This document shows, in pieces, positions 1 to 8,075 of a DNA stretch of 43,465 nucleotides (position 1 is its first letter; each line of letters starts with the position of its first letter). The DNA comes from Cryobacterium cheniae (lineage in GTDB: Bacteria; Actinomycetota; Actinomycetes; Actinomycetales; Microbacteriaceae), in NCBI RefSeq assembly GCF_004403395.1, contig NZ_SOGN01000015.1:531-43995 (forward strand), read 5' to 3'. The notes below the pieces were generated by a model. The model saw only the letters and a list, made by a program, of their open reading frames with translations, was not told the origin of the DNA and did no database searches. The translations under genes and the position numbers were made by a program.

Positions 1-36
1 GATCGTGTGGGCGGGGGTCTGGATCTGTTCAAGCAT
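1..36 (-). CDS. N-terminal start of a plasmid gene, cut by window edge
   Basis: Only the first 12 codons are visible: an ATG at 36-34 followed by LEQIQTPAHTI running off position 1. A strong ribosome binding site (GGAGGAG on the minus strand, about 41-48) lies 5-6 bases before the ATG. The layout upstream, with a GGCAAAAAAAT stretch and then the ribosome binding site, matches the leaders of the DUF3846, Cys-rich and ParB genes at the other end of the window, so it is probably another backbone gene. The product cannot be identified. If the window were a closed circle, this frame would not join the frame of the gene at the right edge. Confidence 0.5.
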   Translation of the reverse strand, partial: MLEQIQTPAHTI

Positions 37-47
37 TTTCTCTCCTC

Positions 48-175
48 CAAATTTTTTTGCCTTTCGGCGGTTTCTCCGCCCTCATGGAGTGCTGTCGGGG
101 TCAAGCCCCAAGGAACGGTTGCAGGCCAAAAGTTATGGAGGAGCGCAGCGGGGGAAGAAGTTTTTGCCGAAACTG
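48..175 (-). promoter_or_regulatory. diverged copy of the structured leader (copy D)
   Basis: Reading toward the gene at 1-36, the leader contains GGCAAAAAAAT directly before the ribosome binding site, as in copies B and C at 40.2 and 42.0 kb. A local hairpin GGCGG-AGAAA-CCGCC lies around 64-82. A 7-base arm TTTCGGC (62-68) can pair with GCCGAAA (166-172), imitating the long-range closing stem of the other copies. The conserved internal blocks of copies A-C are not evident here, so homology is tentative. Confidence 0.3.
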
Positions 176-189
176 TGACGACGGCTTGA

Positions 190-740
190 CGCCGGCAGCA
201 CGCAGTGAATAATCCCCCAGACGAAAAGCAACAAAGTTCACGTGCGCCACGCTGCACAGTCGGGAACCAAGATTCCTGGTTCTTCCTGACTCGAGTGCAG
301 GTTTCGACGGGGTCGCCTCTGGTGCCGCGAGTTCAGCCGCGAAACCATTTGATCCGCTCAGGACTCCCCCAGGGCGTGCGCGTCACCTCACCGTTAACGG
401 CCGCAGACGCGCCAGGGGCCACAGGCCCGACCTGCCTACCTCGATCCGGGAGTCGTACTGAAGAACCTCATCAGCGAATCCGAACCGGCGACGCTGGTGG
501 GCCCAGTCCGGGGGCATCACCGTGTCGGTGTCATCGGTGACGTCAACCTCGGCGGTATCGGCTAGATCCACTTAGCTGATCCGTCTGCGACCTCCGCTGT
601 CAGAGGTGAACGTCGGTGCCGTGATTGTGCTTCCGACTTGGAACACGCATTTGAAGGTGAGAGTCAAGAGATGCTGTACCCCGAATCTTTAACGTGGCAG
701 CCGCGACCCGGGTTGTGCCCCAGTTCATATCCACTACTGG
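190..740. other. stretch without a convincing gene
   Basis: No open frame here has convincing protein character. A 62-codon minus-strand frame (571-383, MDLADTAEVDVTDDTDTVMP...) has a plausible acidic start but no recognisable domain and no clear ribosome binding site. It may be a remnant. No RNA gene or repeat was recognised. Confidence 0.4.
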
Positions 741-758
741 TTGTACACATCGCCTTCT

Positions 759-1472
759 TTAGATGGTGAGGGTTTGATCGACAAGCCTTTGGGCGACCTG
801 AGACAACAACAGGTGGTTACTGCGAGCGTGAGACCTAAGCAACGCGAACGCTTCCTCCATCGAGACGCCGCGAGAATGCGAAATTACGCCTTTGGCTTGC
901 TCAATCACTACTCGGGAGTTCAACGCGCTCATCAATTGATCCCGCACCGAATTGCTTTCCCGGAGCGTGCGTTCCTGCAGAATCCCGATCGTAGCGACGT
1001 CGGCCAACGCTTGTGCCGCGCGCACATCCTGTTGACGCAGGGCGCCGGGAACCGTGGACAACAAGTTGAGGGCGCCAATGGTTGTCGCACGCAGCCGCAA
1101 TGGAATCGCATGGACCGCCGCGAAACCCTGCTCCCGTGCGCTCTCCCGAAACCGCCGCCACGCGGGCGGGCTGTCCTCCACGTCCGGCAGGGACACGACC
1201 GACCCGGTGGTGAAACACTCCACGCACAGGCCCGCCCGAGCGCTGAGCTGCATCACTTCGACAAGCCGGCTGGCTTCGCTGGTCGAGGCGACAACTTCAA
1301 GCTCGCCGTCTGCGTCGGCCAGGAGAATACCTGCTGCCTCAATGTCCAGAAGGCTGGCGCAACTCTCCACCAGTGTTTGTAAGAGCTCCACTACGTCGTA
1401 ATCGGCAACCAGGGTGTCAGCGAGGGTCGCGAACGTATCGACCAGGCGGTCTTCTCTCGTTTCATCAATCAT
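759..1472 (-). CDS. GAF-ANTAR domain protein (putative RNA-binding antiterminator)
   Basis: The 237-residue protein has a GAF sensor domain (about 25-165) followed by an ANTAR RNA-binding domain (about 175-230, with the typical VVIEQAKGVI segment and the alternating helices of the family). ANTAR proteins bind paired hairpins in nascent RNA and prevent termination, and the GAF domain is expected to sense a small ligand or redox signal. The ATG overlaps the end of the upstream GAF-ANTAR gene by 8 bases (ATGATTGA), so the two are translationally coupled. The family is clear; ligand and RNA targets are unknown. The pairing of two such proteins suggests they act together or form heterodimers (inference). 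Confidence 0.85.
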   Translation of the reverse strand: MIDETREDRLVDTFATLADTLVADYDVVELLQTLVESCASLLDIEAAGILLADADGELEVVASTSEASRLVEVMQLSARAGLCVECFTTGSVVSLPDVEDSPPAWRRFRESAREQGFAAVHAIPLRLRATTIGALNLLSTVPGALRQQDVRAAQALADVATIGILQERTLRESNSVRDQLMSALNSRVVIEQAKGVISHSRGVSMEEAFALLRSHARSNHLLLSQVAQRLVDQTLTI

Positions 1473-2184
1473 GAGACCCTTCGATCTGGTTTTCAGTTAC
1501 CGCAAAACTCAATCGCCGGTCGATGATCTCCCCCGCGATCTCCTGCACGGATCGGCCTGCGGCGAACGCATGGCCCTGGATGATCAGACGGGCGTCCAGG
1601 GCAGAAATCCCTAGCTGCGCCAGCACCATGCCCGTGGCCTGATGCACCTCACGACGGGAGAACTGTTTGCGAGCGTCTGTGTCGCCATCACTATCGCTTT
1701 GGGACAGCCGGATAGCCCGAGCGAGAACGAGACGGCTGACGACGGTCGCAAGGGCTGAAGTGTGCTGGATATTCAGTTCACTAAGGTGACTGGGGCGACT
1801 CGTGTACAAGTCGATCGCCCCGATGCGCAGGGGTCCCAGCACCAAAGGAAACGCGAACACCGCACCGAGGTCATCGGCGATGATCGCCTTCGAGAACGCC
1901 GGCCACACCCGGCGCGGACGTTCACGGATGTTCGGCTCAAGAACCGGCGACCCGGTTTCCAAAGCATCCCAGCACGGGCCCTCACCAAGATCAATCTGGA
2001 GCTCGTCCAGCCGAAACGATAGAGCGTCGCTCGCCGAGACCGATTCCGCAGGGAGAAAATCACCGAATGTCGAGATGGACAGACCATCCACCGGCAAGAC
2101 CCCCAGGAAAGGTTCATACAGACGCGACTCATCACCCGCCAACGCAGCCAACGCTTCTTTAGCTACCGCAAATCGATCTAACAT
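1465..2184 (-). CDS. GAF-ANTAR domain protein, upstream partner
   Basis: The 239-residue protein has a GAF domain (about 10-150; GEGPCWDALETGSPV is typical of actinobacterial ANTAR regulators) and a C-terminal ANTAR domain (about 175-225; HQATGMVLAQLGIS). The frame is open up to 2316, but I chose the ATG at 2184 because GGAGGT lies 9 bases before it and the GAF domain begins shortly after. The extra 44 codons upstream are low-complexity and unlike the family. The stop overlaps the start of the next GAF-ANTAR gene. Only one ANTAR domain is seen per protein, so the two may cooperate on RNA. The role is inferred from the family. Confidence 0.85.
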   Translation of the reverse strand: MLDRFAVAKEALAALAGDESRLYEPFLGVLPVDGLSISTFGDFLPAESVSASDALSFRLDELQIDLGEGPCWDALETGSPVLEPNIRERPRRVWPAFSKAIIADDLGAVFAFPLVLGPLRIGAIDLYTSRPSHLSELNIQHTSALATVVSRLVLARAIRLSQSDSDGDTDARKQFSRREVHQATGMVLAQLGISALDARLIIQGHAFAAGRSVQEIAGEIIDRRLSFAVTENQIEGSHD

Positions 2185-2388
2185 CGCACTCGCACCTCCG
2201 CCCCCTGTAGCTCTCCGCTTCAGACCTCGCTGCCTCGTAGTCCGAACGTACTCCACCACCGCTACAGCCGGAGATGCGGGGTTGGCCGTCAGCGGCCGAA
2301 TATTTCGGCTCTTCATGCAGCACTCGCCGATCCCGTCACGACGGCGCCGGACACCAGGAGATCGTTGAGTCCCGCTGCTGGATCCGTG

Positions 2389-2925
2389 TCAGGCACTCTT
2401 CGCGGCCGAGATTTGAGTTCCAGCGAGTCCCTCTTCCAGGTCGTAACCAAGAGCTGCCGCAATACTGAGTAACTGCGCCTCAAGCAGCTCCTGCTCCGCG
2501 CAGGACATTTCCTTTTCCGCTTCGCCGATGCGTGCACGAAAATCGCCGTAGATGCTCTCCATCAGGGTCTCGCCCGTCCCGGTCAGCTCCAAGAACAGGC
2601 TCCGCCGGTCATCCGGGTTGGCAGCTCTACGGACAACATCCCGAGCGACCAACCGGTCACAGATCGCAGTCACCGCACCCGTTGAGAGATCTGTGGAGCC
2701 GGCCAACATCTTCGGTGTCATCCGGCCCGCTTCTGAAATCCGAAAAAGAACCCGAATCTCCGAACCCGAGAAGCCCGCCTTCGCCGCCATCCCGGCACGC
2801 GTTTTATCCAACGCTCGAAGCAGCACGACCACCGCAGCAGCAACACCCTCAAGAACCTGGACACAGCCACTTTCCTTGAACATGGTTTCTCCCGACATCA
2901 ACGACACGTATTCAGCTGGATCCAC
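2389..2925 (-). CDS. MarR-family transcriptional regulator
   Basis: The 178-residue protein has a winged helix-turn-helix of the MarR type. GFSGSEIRVLFRISEAGRMTP leads into a recognition region ending DRLVARDVVRRAANPDDRRS; the wing motif NPDDRRS is diagnostic. MarR proteins are dimeric repressors that usually release DNA on binding small phenolic or oxidant ligands. A GTG start at 2925 is used because GGAGGT lies 9 bases upstream; an internal ATG at codon 15 with GGGAG nearby is an alternative. It is co-directional with the two GAF-ANTAR genes, with a gap of about 200 bases, so it may share their regulation. Target genes are unknown. Confidence 0.85.
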   Translation of the reverse strand: MDPAEYVSLMSGETMFKESGCVQVLEGVAAAVVVLLRALDKTRAGMAAKAGFSGSEIRVLFRISEAGRMTPKMLAGSTDLSTGAVTAICDRLVARDVVRRAANPDDRRSLFLELTGTGETLMESIYGDFRARIGEAEKEMSCAEQELLEAQLLSIAAALGYDLEEGLAGTQISAAKSA

Positions 2926-3119
2926 AGCAATTCCACCTCCACCCTACCGACGACTGCCATTATCTTCCAACATTGAATATCACGAAGTGTGAATAGCTTG
3001 AACTTCAAACTATCAGGTATATATTACATCCCGACGCCACTTTTCACGGCATCGCCCGATCTCTGCTAAACCACAACGTGTGAGCCTTCAGGGCACGCTG
3101 AGAGACAAGGTCCTTATCT

Positions 3120-3392
3120 ATGAACGCGTACCGCCTGACAGTGAATAGCTGCCACTATGTTGTCGACACCGAAGACGACCTGACGGAATGGAAAGCCTCA
3201 GTCGCCGAGGCTGTGCAAAGCGGTGGCGGATTCGTCACCGTCACCACTGCCGGCGGGTTCCCTACTGCACTGCTGATCACCCCGAACTCGACCGTCACGT
3301 TGCAGAGAGTCCGCCACCCCTCACCCCGGCCGGAACCGTGGACGCAGCTCCTCGCCGAGGAAGCCTTCACCTACGAGGATTTCTACGACTGA
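3120..3392 (+). CDS. small protein of unknown function (90 aa)
   Basis: The ORF starts MNAYRLTVNSCHYVVDTEDD and ends with an acidic, aromatic tail (EEAFTYEDFYD). It contains an alternating hydrophobic segment (GGFVTVTTAGGFPTALLITP) that looks like a beta-hairpin pair. This resembles short proteins that hold a DNA-modifier or toxin-antitoxin fold, but I do not recognise a family. It is divergent from the MarR gene, with about 190 A+T-rich bases between them that could hold both promoters. The ribosome binding site is weak (GAGAGACAAGG upstream of the ATG). Confidence 0.5.
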   Translation: MNAYRLTVNSCHYVVDTEDDLTEWKASVAEAVQSGGGFVTVTTAGGFPTALLITPNSTVTLQRVRHPSPRPEPWTQLLAEEAFTYEDFYD

Positions 3393-3654
3393 ACTCCTGC
3401 TATCGCCAAATCCGATAGTCCCCAGGTTACTGCTCCTCGTCCGTTCTCTGCTGAACGTCCCTACCACAAGCCGGCGGTGTTCGGTGACCGTGACTGGCCG
3501 GATGCTTGAAACCAAAGAGGTTCGAGGTGCCAATTAGGTGATCCCGCAGCGGGCGCGGGCGCACATCGCACCTCATTCCGCGCGAGTTTGAGTTCATGGA
3601 GCGTACGACTATAGGGGCGCGTCAGCTTCTGACCGTACGCCGGGTGGGCTGAAC

Positions 3655-4785
3655 TTGGCGACGCCAGCAGTCAGCTCGTGGCTTCCCGGATACCAGGATC
3701 ACGCCTTCTTCACCACCGCCCACATCGACGGAATAATCAACAACCTCTCCACGACCTTGGAGCACTATCAGCGCGACGAGCCGGTGCAGCTCGCTCGGCG
3801 CTTCACCGAAACCGAGGATCAGTTAGTGCTCGAGGGCATCCGACCGCTGCCGCAAGCCGCAGCCCGCCTGTTCGCCGACGCACTGAATCAGGCGCGCAAC
3901 TCCGTCGAGCACGCGCTGTTCGCCAAAGTGTTGCATCGGCTCAACCGCCCACTCACCCCCGATGAGTCACGAGCACTCGAGATCCCCGCATTCGACAAGC
4001 GCGAGAAATTCGAGCAATGGGCGAAGAACAGACACCGCTGTTCGATAGGTCTGTTTGCGCCCGGCGATGACCTCTACGAGCGCGTTCTGCGCCTGCAGCC
4101 CTTCCAGCGCCAGGACCCTCACCATTACCCGCTTCGTCTGCTCGCTGAGCACACGAACTTCGCGAAGCATCGAGAGCCGACCGTTGCCTTCACGCGGGTC
4201 GCGCGGTTTGATTTCGACTCGAAGATGATGGGCAGGCCTGTGGGTGAACGTGATGTCGTGGAGGTGGGCGACGTGCTGGCGGCCGTGCCCATTGGTAAGC
4301 GCGAACTGTTCTCGGTATGGCCCGAGGTAGCAGTGCAGCGCCCGCACACCGGAGAGTGGCAGACACTCATGCGTGAGGCAGGGGAGATCGCCGATTGGGT
4401 GCGGCGGCAAGCGCTGCCCTTCCTCAATGCCGGCGAGACCGATCTTCCTCCCATACCGCCAGCGCTAGACATCACCGTCGTGTATGACAGCACCGCCGCA
4501 GCATGGCTGGCAGCGGGTGAGACGTCAGCTGCCAAGCGCATGCAGAACCGCATCGGCGGTGAACAACTCCGCGGCACCGTCCTAGTGATGATGGTTGGTC
4601 TGTTCGGAGCAGAATCGCGGCGAAAATTTGGCACCTGGCTGGATGGCATGGACGACGAGACCGTGATGGAGGAGTTTTGGGACGTTCTCCAGTCGGCCTC
4701 CAGAGGAGGCGACTTTGCTTCGTACTACCGCGCAGCCGAGAAGTGGGCAGCGGAGGCCGGCGTTCAGCCGCCCGATATGGTCTGA
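3655..4785 (+). CDS. hypothetical protein, 376 aa
   Basis: A long open frame with strong codon bias and no recognisable catalytic motif. The N-terminal half is helical and rich in His and Arg (DEPVQLARRFTETEDQLVLEG..., NQARNSVEHALFAKVLHRL). The segment LAEHTNFAKHREPTVAFTRVARF resembles proteins annotated only as hypothetical, with HEPN-like helical features (an R-x4-H type arrangement is suggestive but not proven). The frame begins at a TTG (3655) with no strong ribosome binding site and no better start nearby. No signal peptide or membrane segment is seen. Confidence 0.6.
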   Translation: MATPAVSSWLPGYQDHAFFTTAHIDGIINNLSTTLEHYQRDEPVQLARRFTETEDQLVLEGIRPLPQAAARLFADALNQARNSVEHALFAKVLHRLNRPLTPDESRALEIPAFDKREKFEQWAKNRHRCSIGLFAPGDDLYERVLRLQPFQRQDPHHYPLRLLAEHTNFAKHREPTVAFTRVARFDFDSKMMGRPVGERDVVEVGDVLAAVPIGKRELFSVWPEVAVQRPHTGEWQTLMREAGEIADWVRRQALPFLNAGETDLPPIPPALDITVVYDSTAAAWLAAGETSAAKRMQNRIGGEQLRGTVLVMMVGLFGAESRRKFGTWLDGMDDETVMEEFWDVLQSASRGGDFASYYRAAEKWAAEAGVQPPDMV

Positions 4786-5051
4786 CTCCGTGCCCGTAAG
4801 GCGTTCAACGCGCCGTCGACCGGAGTCAAGCGATTCTGATTTTGTCGTCTTACGCCGGTCCCGTTTGGGTAGCCGGATATTGTGACTTTTTGGCGCTCTG
4901 TCAGTTTCCGAAATCGTCTGCACACGCTCTGGCGGAACTGCGGGGTTGTGCAGATCAGTATGGACACGAAAGTGTTCCGAGTCCCCTGCACGGAACTGCT
5001 TTCCGCTTCATAGTCGCGTGCACAAGGCGTCGTTTTCAGAATTCGTCTGCG
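4786..5051. repeat. transposon-scar region with short recurring motifs
   Basis: No gene is seen between 4786 and 5051. It holds TGTGACTTTTTGGCGCTCTG (4881-4900), which recurs almost exactly at 24746 and in variant form at 10339. It also has two related motifs, GAAATCGTCTGCACA (4910-4924) and GAATTCGTCTGCGTC (5040-5054), and TGCACAAGGCGTCG (5019-5032), which recurs at about 19980. This mixture of short repeats looks like leftover ends or resolution sites of a Tn3-like element (inference). Confidence 0.4.
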
Positions 5052-7145
5052 TCAATCAGCAGCGGCTATTGCTTCATCCCGGACGAGATCGACGAGCCAA
5101 TCCGACAGCATCTGCCCGTACATCGGGTCTGGAGCATGACCGTGTTGATGCGCGTGCCAGCGTGTGGCCTCGGCTGGCGTCGATTGGCGCGAGATGAAGT
5201 CGGTCAGCGGACAGTCGGCGAGCACAGTTGGGTGGGGCGAGGTCCAGCGCAGAAACCGCCAGTGGTAGGTGAGTGCCCCGAGGGCGCTCCGCAACTCGCT
5301 GGTTCGAAGCGGGAAGGCGAAGCCCGCCGCCCAGCGTGGCACCTCCTCTGCCGGCATCGGACGGGCGAAGTAATACCCCTGTCCCAGCGGCACTCCGAGG
5401 ATGCTTGCGGCCTCTGCCATGCCAGCGTCCTCGAGTCCTTCAATTACGACGCTGACGCCAAAATCGCGTCCCATCTGGGTCAGCGCCGCGATGGTGCTCA
5501 GCGTCTCCACCGGCTTGGACCGGATATCGACGAGCAGACCACGGTCGAGTTTGATCATGTCGAAGGGCAGCGCGAAGAGGCGTTGGAGGGTGCTATATCC
5601 CGAGCCCAGATCGTCGAGGGAGAGACCCACCCCGAGACTGAGGAGTCGGTCGATTGCCTCGATCTGCACGTCGGATTCCATTGCGAGGGTCTCCAGCAGC
5701 TCCAGGCCGAGCCGGTCGGGCTTGATGCCGTGGAGCTGGATCGCATCGCCGACCCACCGTGTACAGTCTGGATGCCGGAGCGTGGACGGCGAGATGTTCA
5801 CCGACACCTTGGTTGACAGACCCTCGTCGTCCCATCGGGCTATGCAGGCGAGCGCCTCATTCAGGCCCCGCCGGAATAGCTCGTCGAGATCGGCCTCATC
5901 CAGGGCGGGAAGGAACCGGGCAGGTGGAATCACGGTTCCGTCCGGCAGAGTCAATCGAGCCAGGGCCTCGACTCGCCGGAGCCCGCCCGTGCGCAGGTCC
6001 AGCACCGGCTGCATGAACATGGACAGCCCTCCGGCGAACAAGCGGTCCCGGTAGGTTCGGTCGGTAGGCACGTCCGTCGTGTCCGTCACCCTGTCGACGT
6101 GCCGGTCCACCGCTGCCTTGGGAGCGTCCGGCGCCAGCGACCACCACCGGCCCGCTGGCCGGTCCGCTCGGGCTTGACGGAGGGCGGCGTCCGCTCGATG
6201 AAGGAGGGACCCAGCCGCACCGTCACCAACGATGCGGGCTAGTCCCATGCTCAGCTCGATGGTGCAGTCCTGGTCCAGATCCTGGTTTGTAAACGGGAAG
6301 GGGGTCTCCACGGCTTCGTGCAGGCGCCCCAGTGAGTCCTCCAACCGGGTTCCTTCGTCGATGTTCTCGAGGACAACGACGAACCGGTCACCGCCGAGGC
6401 AGGCCAGGAAATCACCATTCGCCAGCCGCTCTCGCATCCGGCGTCCGAGTTGTTTGAGCAGGCTGTCGCCCGCCTTATGCCCAAAAGCGCCGTTGATCGA
6501 TCGGAGCGCGACGACGTCGACCAGGGCCAGGGCTGCACCTTGGCGTGGCCTGCGTGTGGACAAGTGCTGGTTTAGGGCGCGGCGGTTCGGCAGGCTGGTC
6601 ACCGGATCATGGCCAGTCTGGAACTGCAGTCCCTCCTGGTGTGCCATGCGCGCGGTGACGTCGCGCTGGACGCTGACGAAGTGCGTAATCGTTCCGGCCT
6701 CGTCTCGGAGAGGCCTGATGCTCAGACTGTTCCAGAACGGGGAACCGTCCTTTCGATAGTTGAGGATGTCCCCCTCGTACGGTTCCCCGCAGCTCAACGC
6801 CCGCCGGATTGCCGCCGTGATTACAGGGTCCGACCCAGGCCCCTGCAGAATGCGGCAGTTGAGGCCGAGCAGCTCGGCCTCGTCATAGCCCGTAATGGCG
6901 GTGAAGGACTTGCTCGCGTGAAGAATTCTCTGCTCTGGATCGGTAATCAAGGAAGCCTGGGACGTGGCAGCGAATGCGCGGGCTAACACTTGCGCGACCT
7001 CGTTCTCAGCCGAGTCGGTCGTCGGATGCTCAGGAAAGGTTGCCCGCAGTCCGGATTCGGCCGCAACTGACATGCGTGCGCGGGCGGACCATTGATTGGT
7101 TTTCACGCCGACGAACCAAGCTCGAGAGAGAAACTCATCGTGCAC
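5052..7145 (-). CDS. LOV-GGDEF-EAL c-di-GMP enzyme (probable blue-light photoreceptor)
   Basis: The 697-residue protein contains three domains. The first is a LOV-type PAS domain (about 55-165) with the photoactive motif LNCRILQ (Cys97), the flavin-contacting NYRKDGSPFWN (129-139) and the C-terminal FVSVQRDVT with Gln160. The second is a GGDEF domain (about 170-335) whose signature is altered to GGDRF (251-255), so cyclase activity is doubtful. The third is an EAL phosphodiesterase domain (about 370-605). All main catalytic positions are seen there: EAL 393-395, NIS 450-452, ELLE, DDLGSGYS 511-518, IKLD, EGLE and QGYYFARP. A C-terminal helical extension follows (615-697, CPLTDF and WHAHQHGH). 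It is predicted to hydrolyse c-di-GMP under light control. The GTG start at 7145 is uncertain; an ATG at codon 25 is possible. Confidence 0.9.
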   Translation of the reverse strand: MHDEFLSRAWFVGVKTNQWSARARMSVAAESGLRATFPEHPTTDSAENEVAQVLARAFAATSQASLITDPEQRILHASKSFTAITGYDEAELLGLNCRILQGPGSDPVITAAIRRALSCGEPYEGDILNYRKDGSPFWNSLSIRPLRDEAGTITHFVSVQRDVTARMAHQEGLQFQTGHDPVTSLPNRRALNQHLSTRRPRQGAALALVDVVALRSINGAFGHKAGDSLLKQLGRRMRERLANGDFLACLGGDRFVVVLENIDEGTRLEDSLGRLHEAVETPFPFTNQDLDQDCTIELSMGLARIVGDGAAGSLLHRADAALRQARADRPAGRWWSLAPDAPKAAVDRHVDRVTDTTDVPTDRTYRDRLFAGGLSMFMQPVLDLRTGGLRRVEALARLTLPDGTVIPPARFLPALDEADLDELFRRGLNEALACIARWDDEGLSTKVSVNISPSTLRHPDCTRWVGDAIQLHGIKPDRLGLELLETLAMESDVQIEAIDRLLSLGVGLSLDDLGSGYSTLQRLFALPFDMIKLDRGLLVDIRSKPVETLSTIAALTQMGRDFGVSVVIEGLEDAGMAEAASILGVPLGQGYYFARPMPAEEVPRWAAGFAFPLRTSELRSALGALTYHWRFLRWTSPHPTVLADCPLTDFISRQSTPAEATRWHAHQHGHAPDPMYGQMLSDWLVDLVRDEAIAAAD

Positions 7146-7242
7146 CCCTTTCGTTCGTGCCAGGTACGCGCCGAAAATCTGCTCGCGACCTAGTTGAACT
7201 ACATAAATGACTCTACGAGACCATTCCTGCGCCCCGTACCAG

Positions 7243-7375
7243 TGTGAGTATTAGCGCTCCTGGGGGCCACCGATATTGACGTTGGGGGCCACCGGTCGAT
7301 GTGGCCGGTATCGTGTTTGGGGGCCACCGAATATTGCTGTTGGGGGCCATCTGCTTAGCTCCTTCCGCCGCGTGT
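7243..7375 (+). mobile_element. left terminal region of an IS21-type element
   Basis: The terminus begins TGTGAGTATTAGCG and is followed by four spaced copies of a GGGGGCCACCG/GGGGGCCATC block (about 7261-7351), as seen at the multi-repeat ends of actinobacterial IS21-family elements. The matching opposite terminus lies about 20 kb away (27480-27547). The istA start codon follows at 7406. Confidence 0.7.
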
Positions 7376-7405
7376 ATAGGCACGCGGCAGAAGGAGTAAT
7401 CAACA

Positions 7406-7993
7406 ATGGTACGAAGGATCAACGCGAAGCTCGTGCTTCAACTCCGCGCCGAAGGAATGACGGGGCGGGCGATCGCTCTCGCGCAGGGCATGTCGCGCAA
7501 GAGTGTGCTGGCGGTGTTCGATGCCGCCGAGAAGGCCGGTGGTATCGGCAGTGACGGCCATGGCGGCCGCACCGAGGCCGAGGTGTATGCGCTGCTGTTC
7601 CCGGGCCGGGGCGAACACGAGAGTGTGTTCGTGCAGCCTGGTTGGGACGGGGTGCACAAAGAGCTCGCCAAGGTCGGGGTGTTGCTTCCACCGGTTGAAT
7701 CCGCCGTGTACACCTCGGCCGAGTTTCGGGCACTGGTGACCGGACTGGGGATGCGGTCCTCGAGGGGCCGCACGGGCGTGTGTTGGGACAACAGCATGGC
7801 CGAAAGTTTCTTCTCAATGCTCAAGAACGAGCGCGTTTACCGCACTGCTTACGCGACAAAATCACAAGCTCGAAGCGATGTCATTCGGTATATCGAAGGG
7901 TTCTACAACAGCCGCCGCCGGCATTCCGCACTCGGTTACCGAAGGCCTAATGAAGTCCACTATGTTTATCAACAGCCAGCATTGGCAGCGTAG
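7406..7993 (+). pseudogene. chimeric transposase: IS21 IstA N-terminus joined in frame to IS3-type OrfB C-terminus
   Basis: The first roughly 90 residues are an IstA-type transposase N-terminus (helix-turn-helix region RAIALAQGMSRKSVLAVFDA, then EVYALLFPGRGEHESVFVQP). After LAKVGVL the sequence switches to the C-terminus of an IS3-family OrfB (YTSAEFRALVTGLGMRSS..., CWDNSMAESFFSMLKNE, GFYNSRRRHSALGYRRPNEV). The junction is near 7680-7710. It keeps the reading frame, but IstA loses its DDE core and OrfB keeps only the last catalytic Glu. A good ribosome binding site (AAGGAG) precedes the ATG. A non-functional recombination scar is likely. Confidence 0.85.
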
Positions 7994-8075
7994 AAGAATC
8001 CACTAATTCCGCTGTCCGAAATGCCCGCGGCAGCTTAAACGGGCGGCGCCAGTTGTCATTGGTTTCGGCAGGATG

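Noticed and set aside
4842..5816. Plus-strand frame of 324 codons
   Set aside because: Most of it lies antisense to the EAL domain, and the first part covers the repeat-rich gap.
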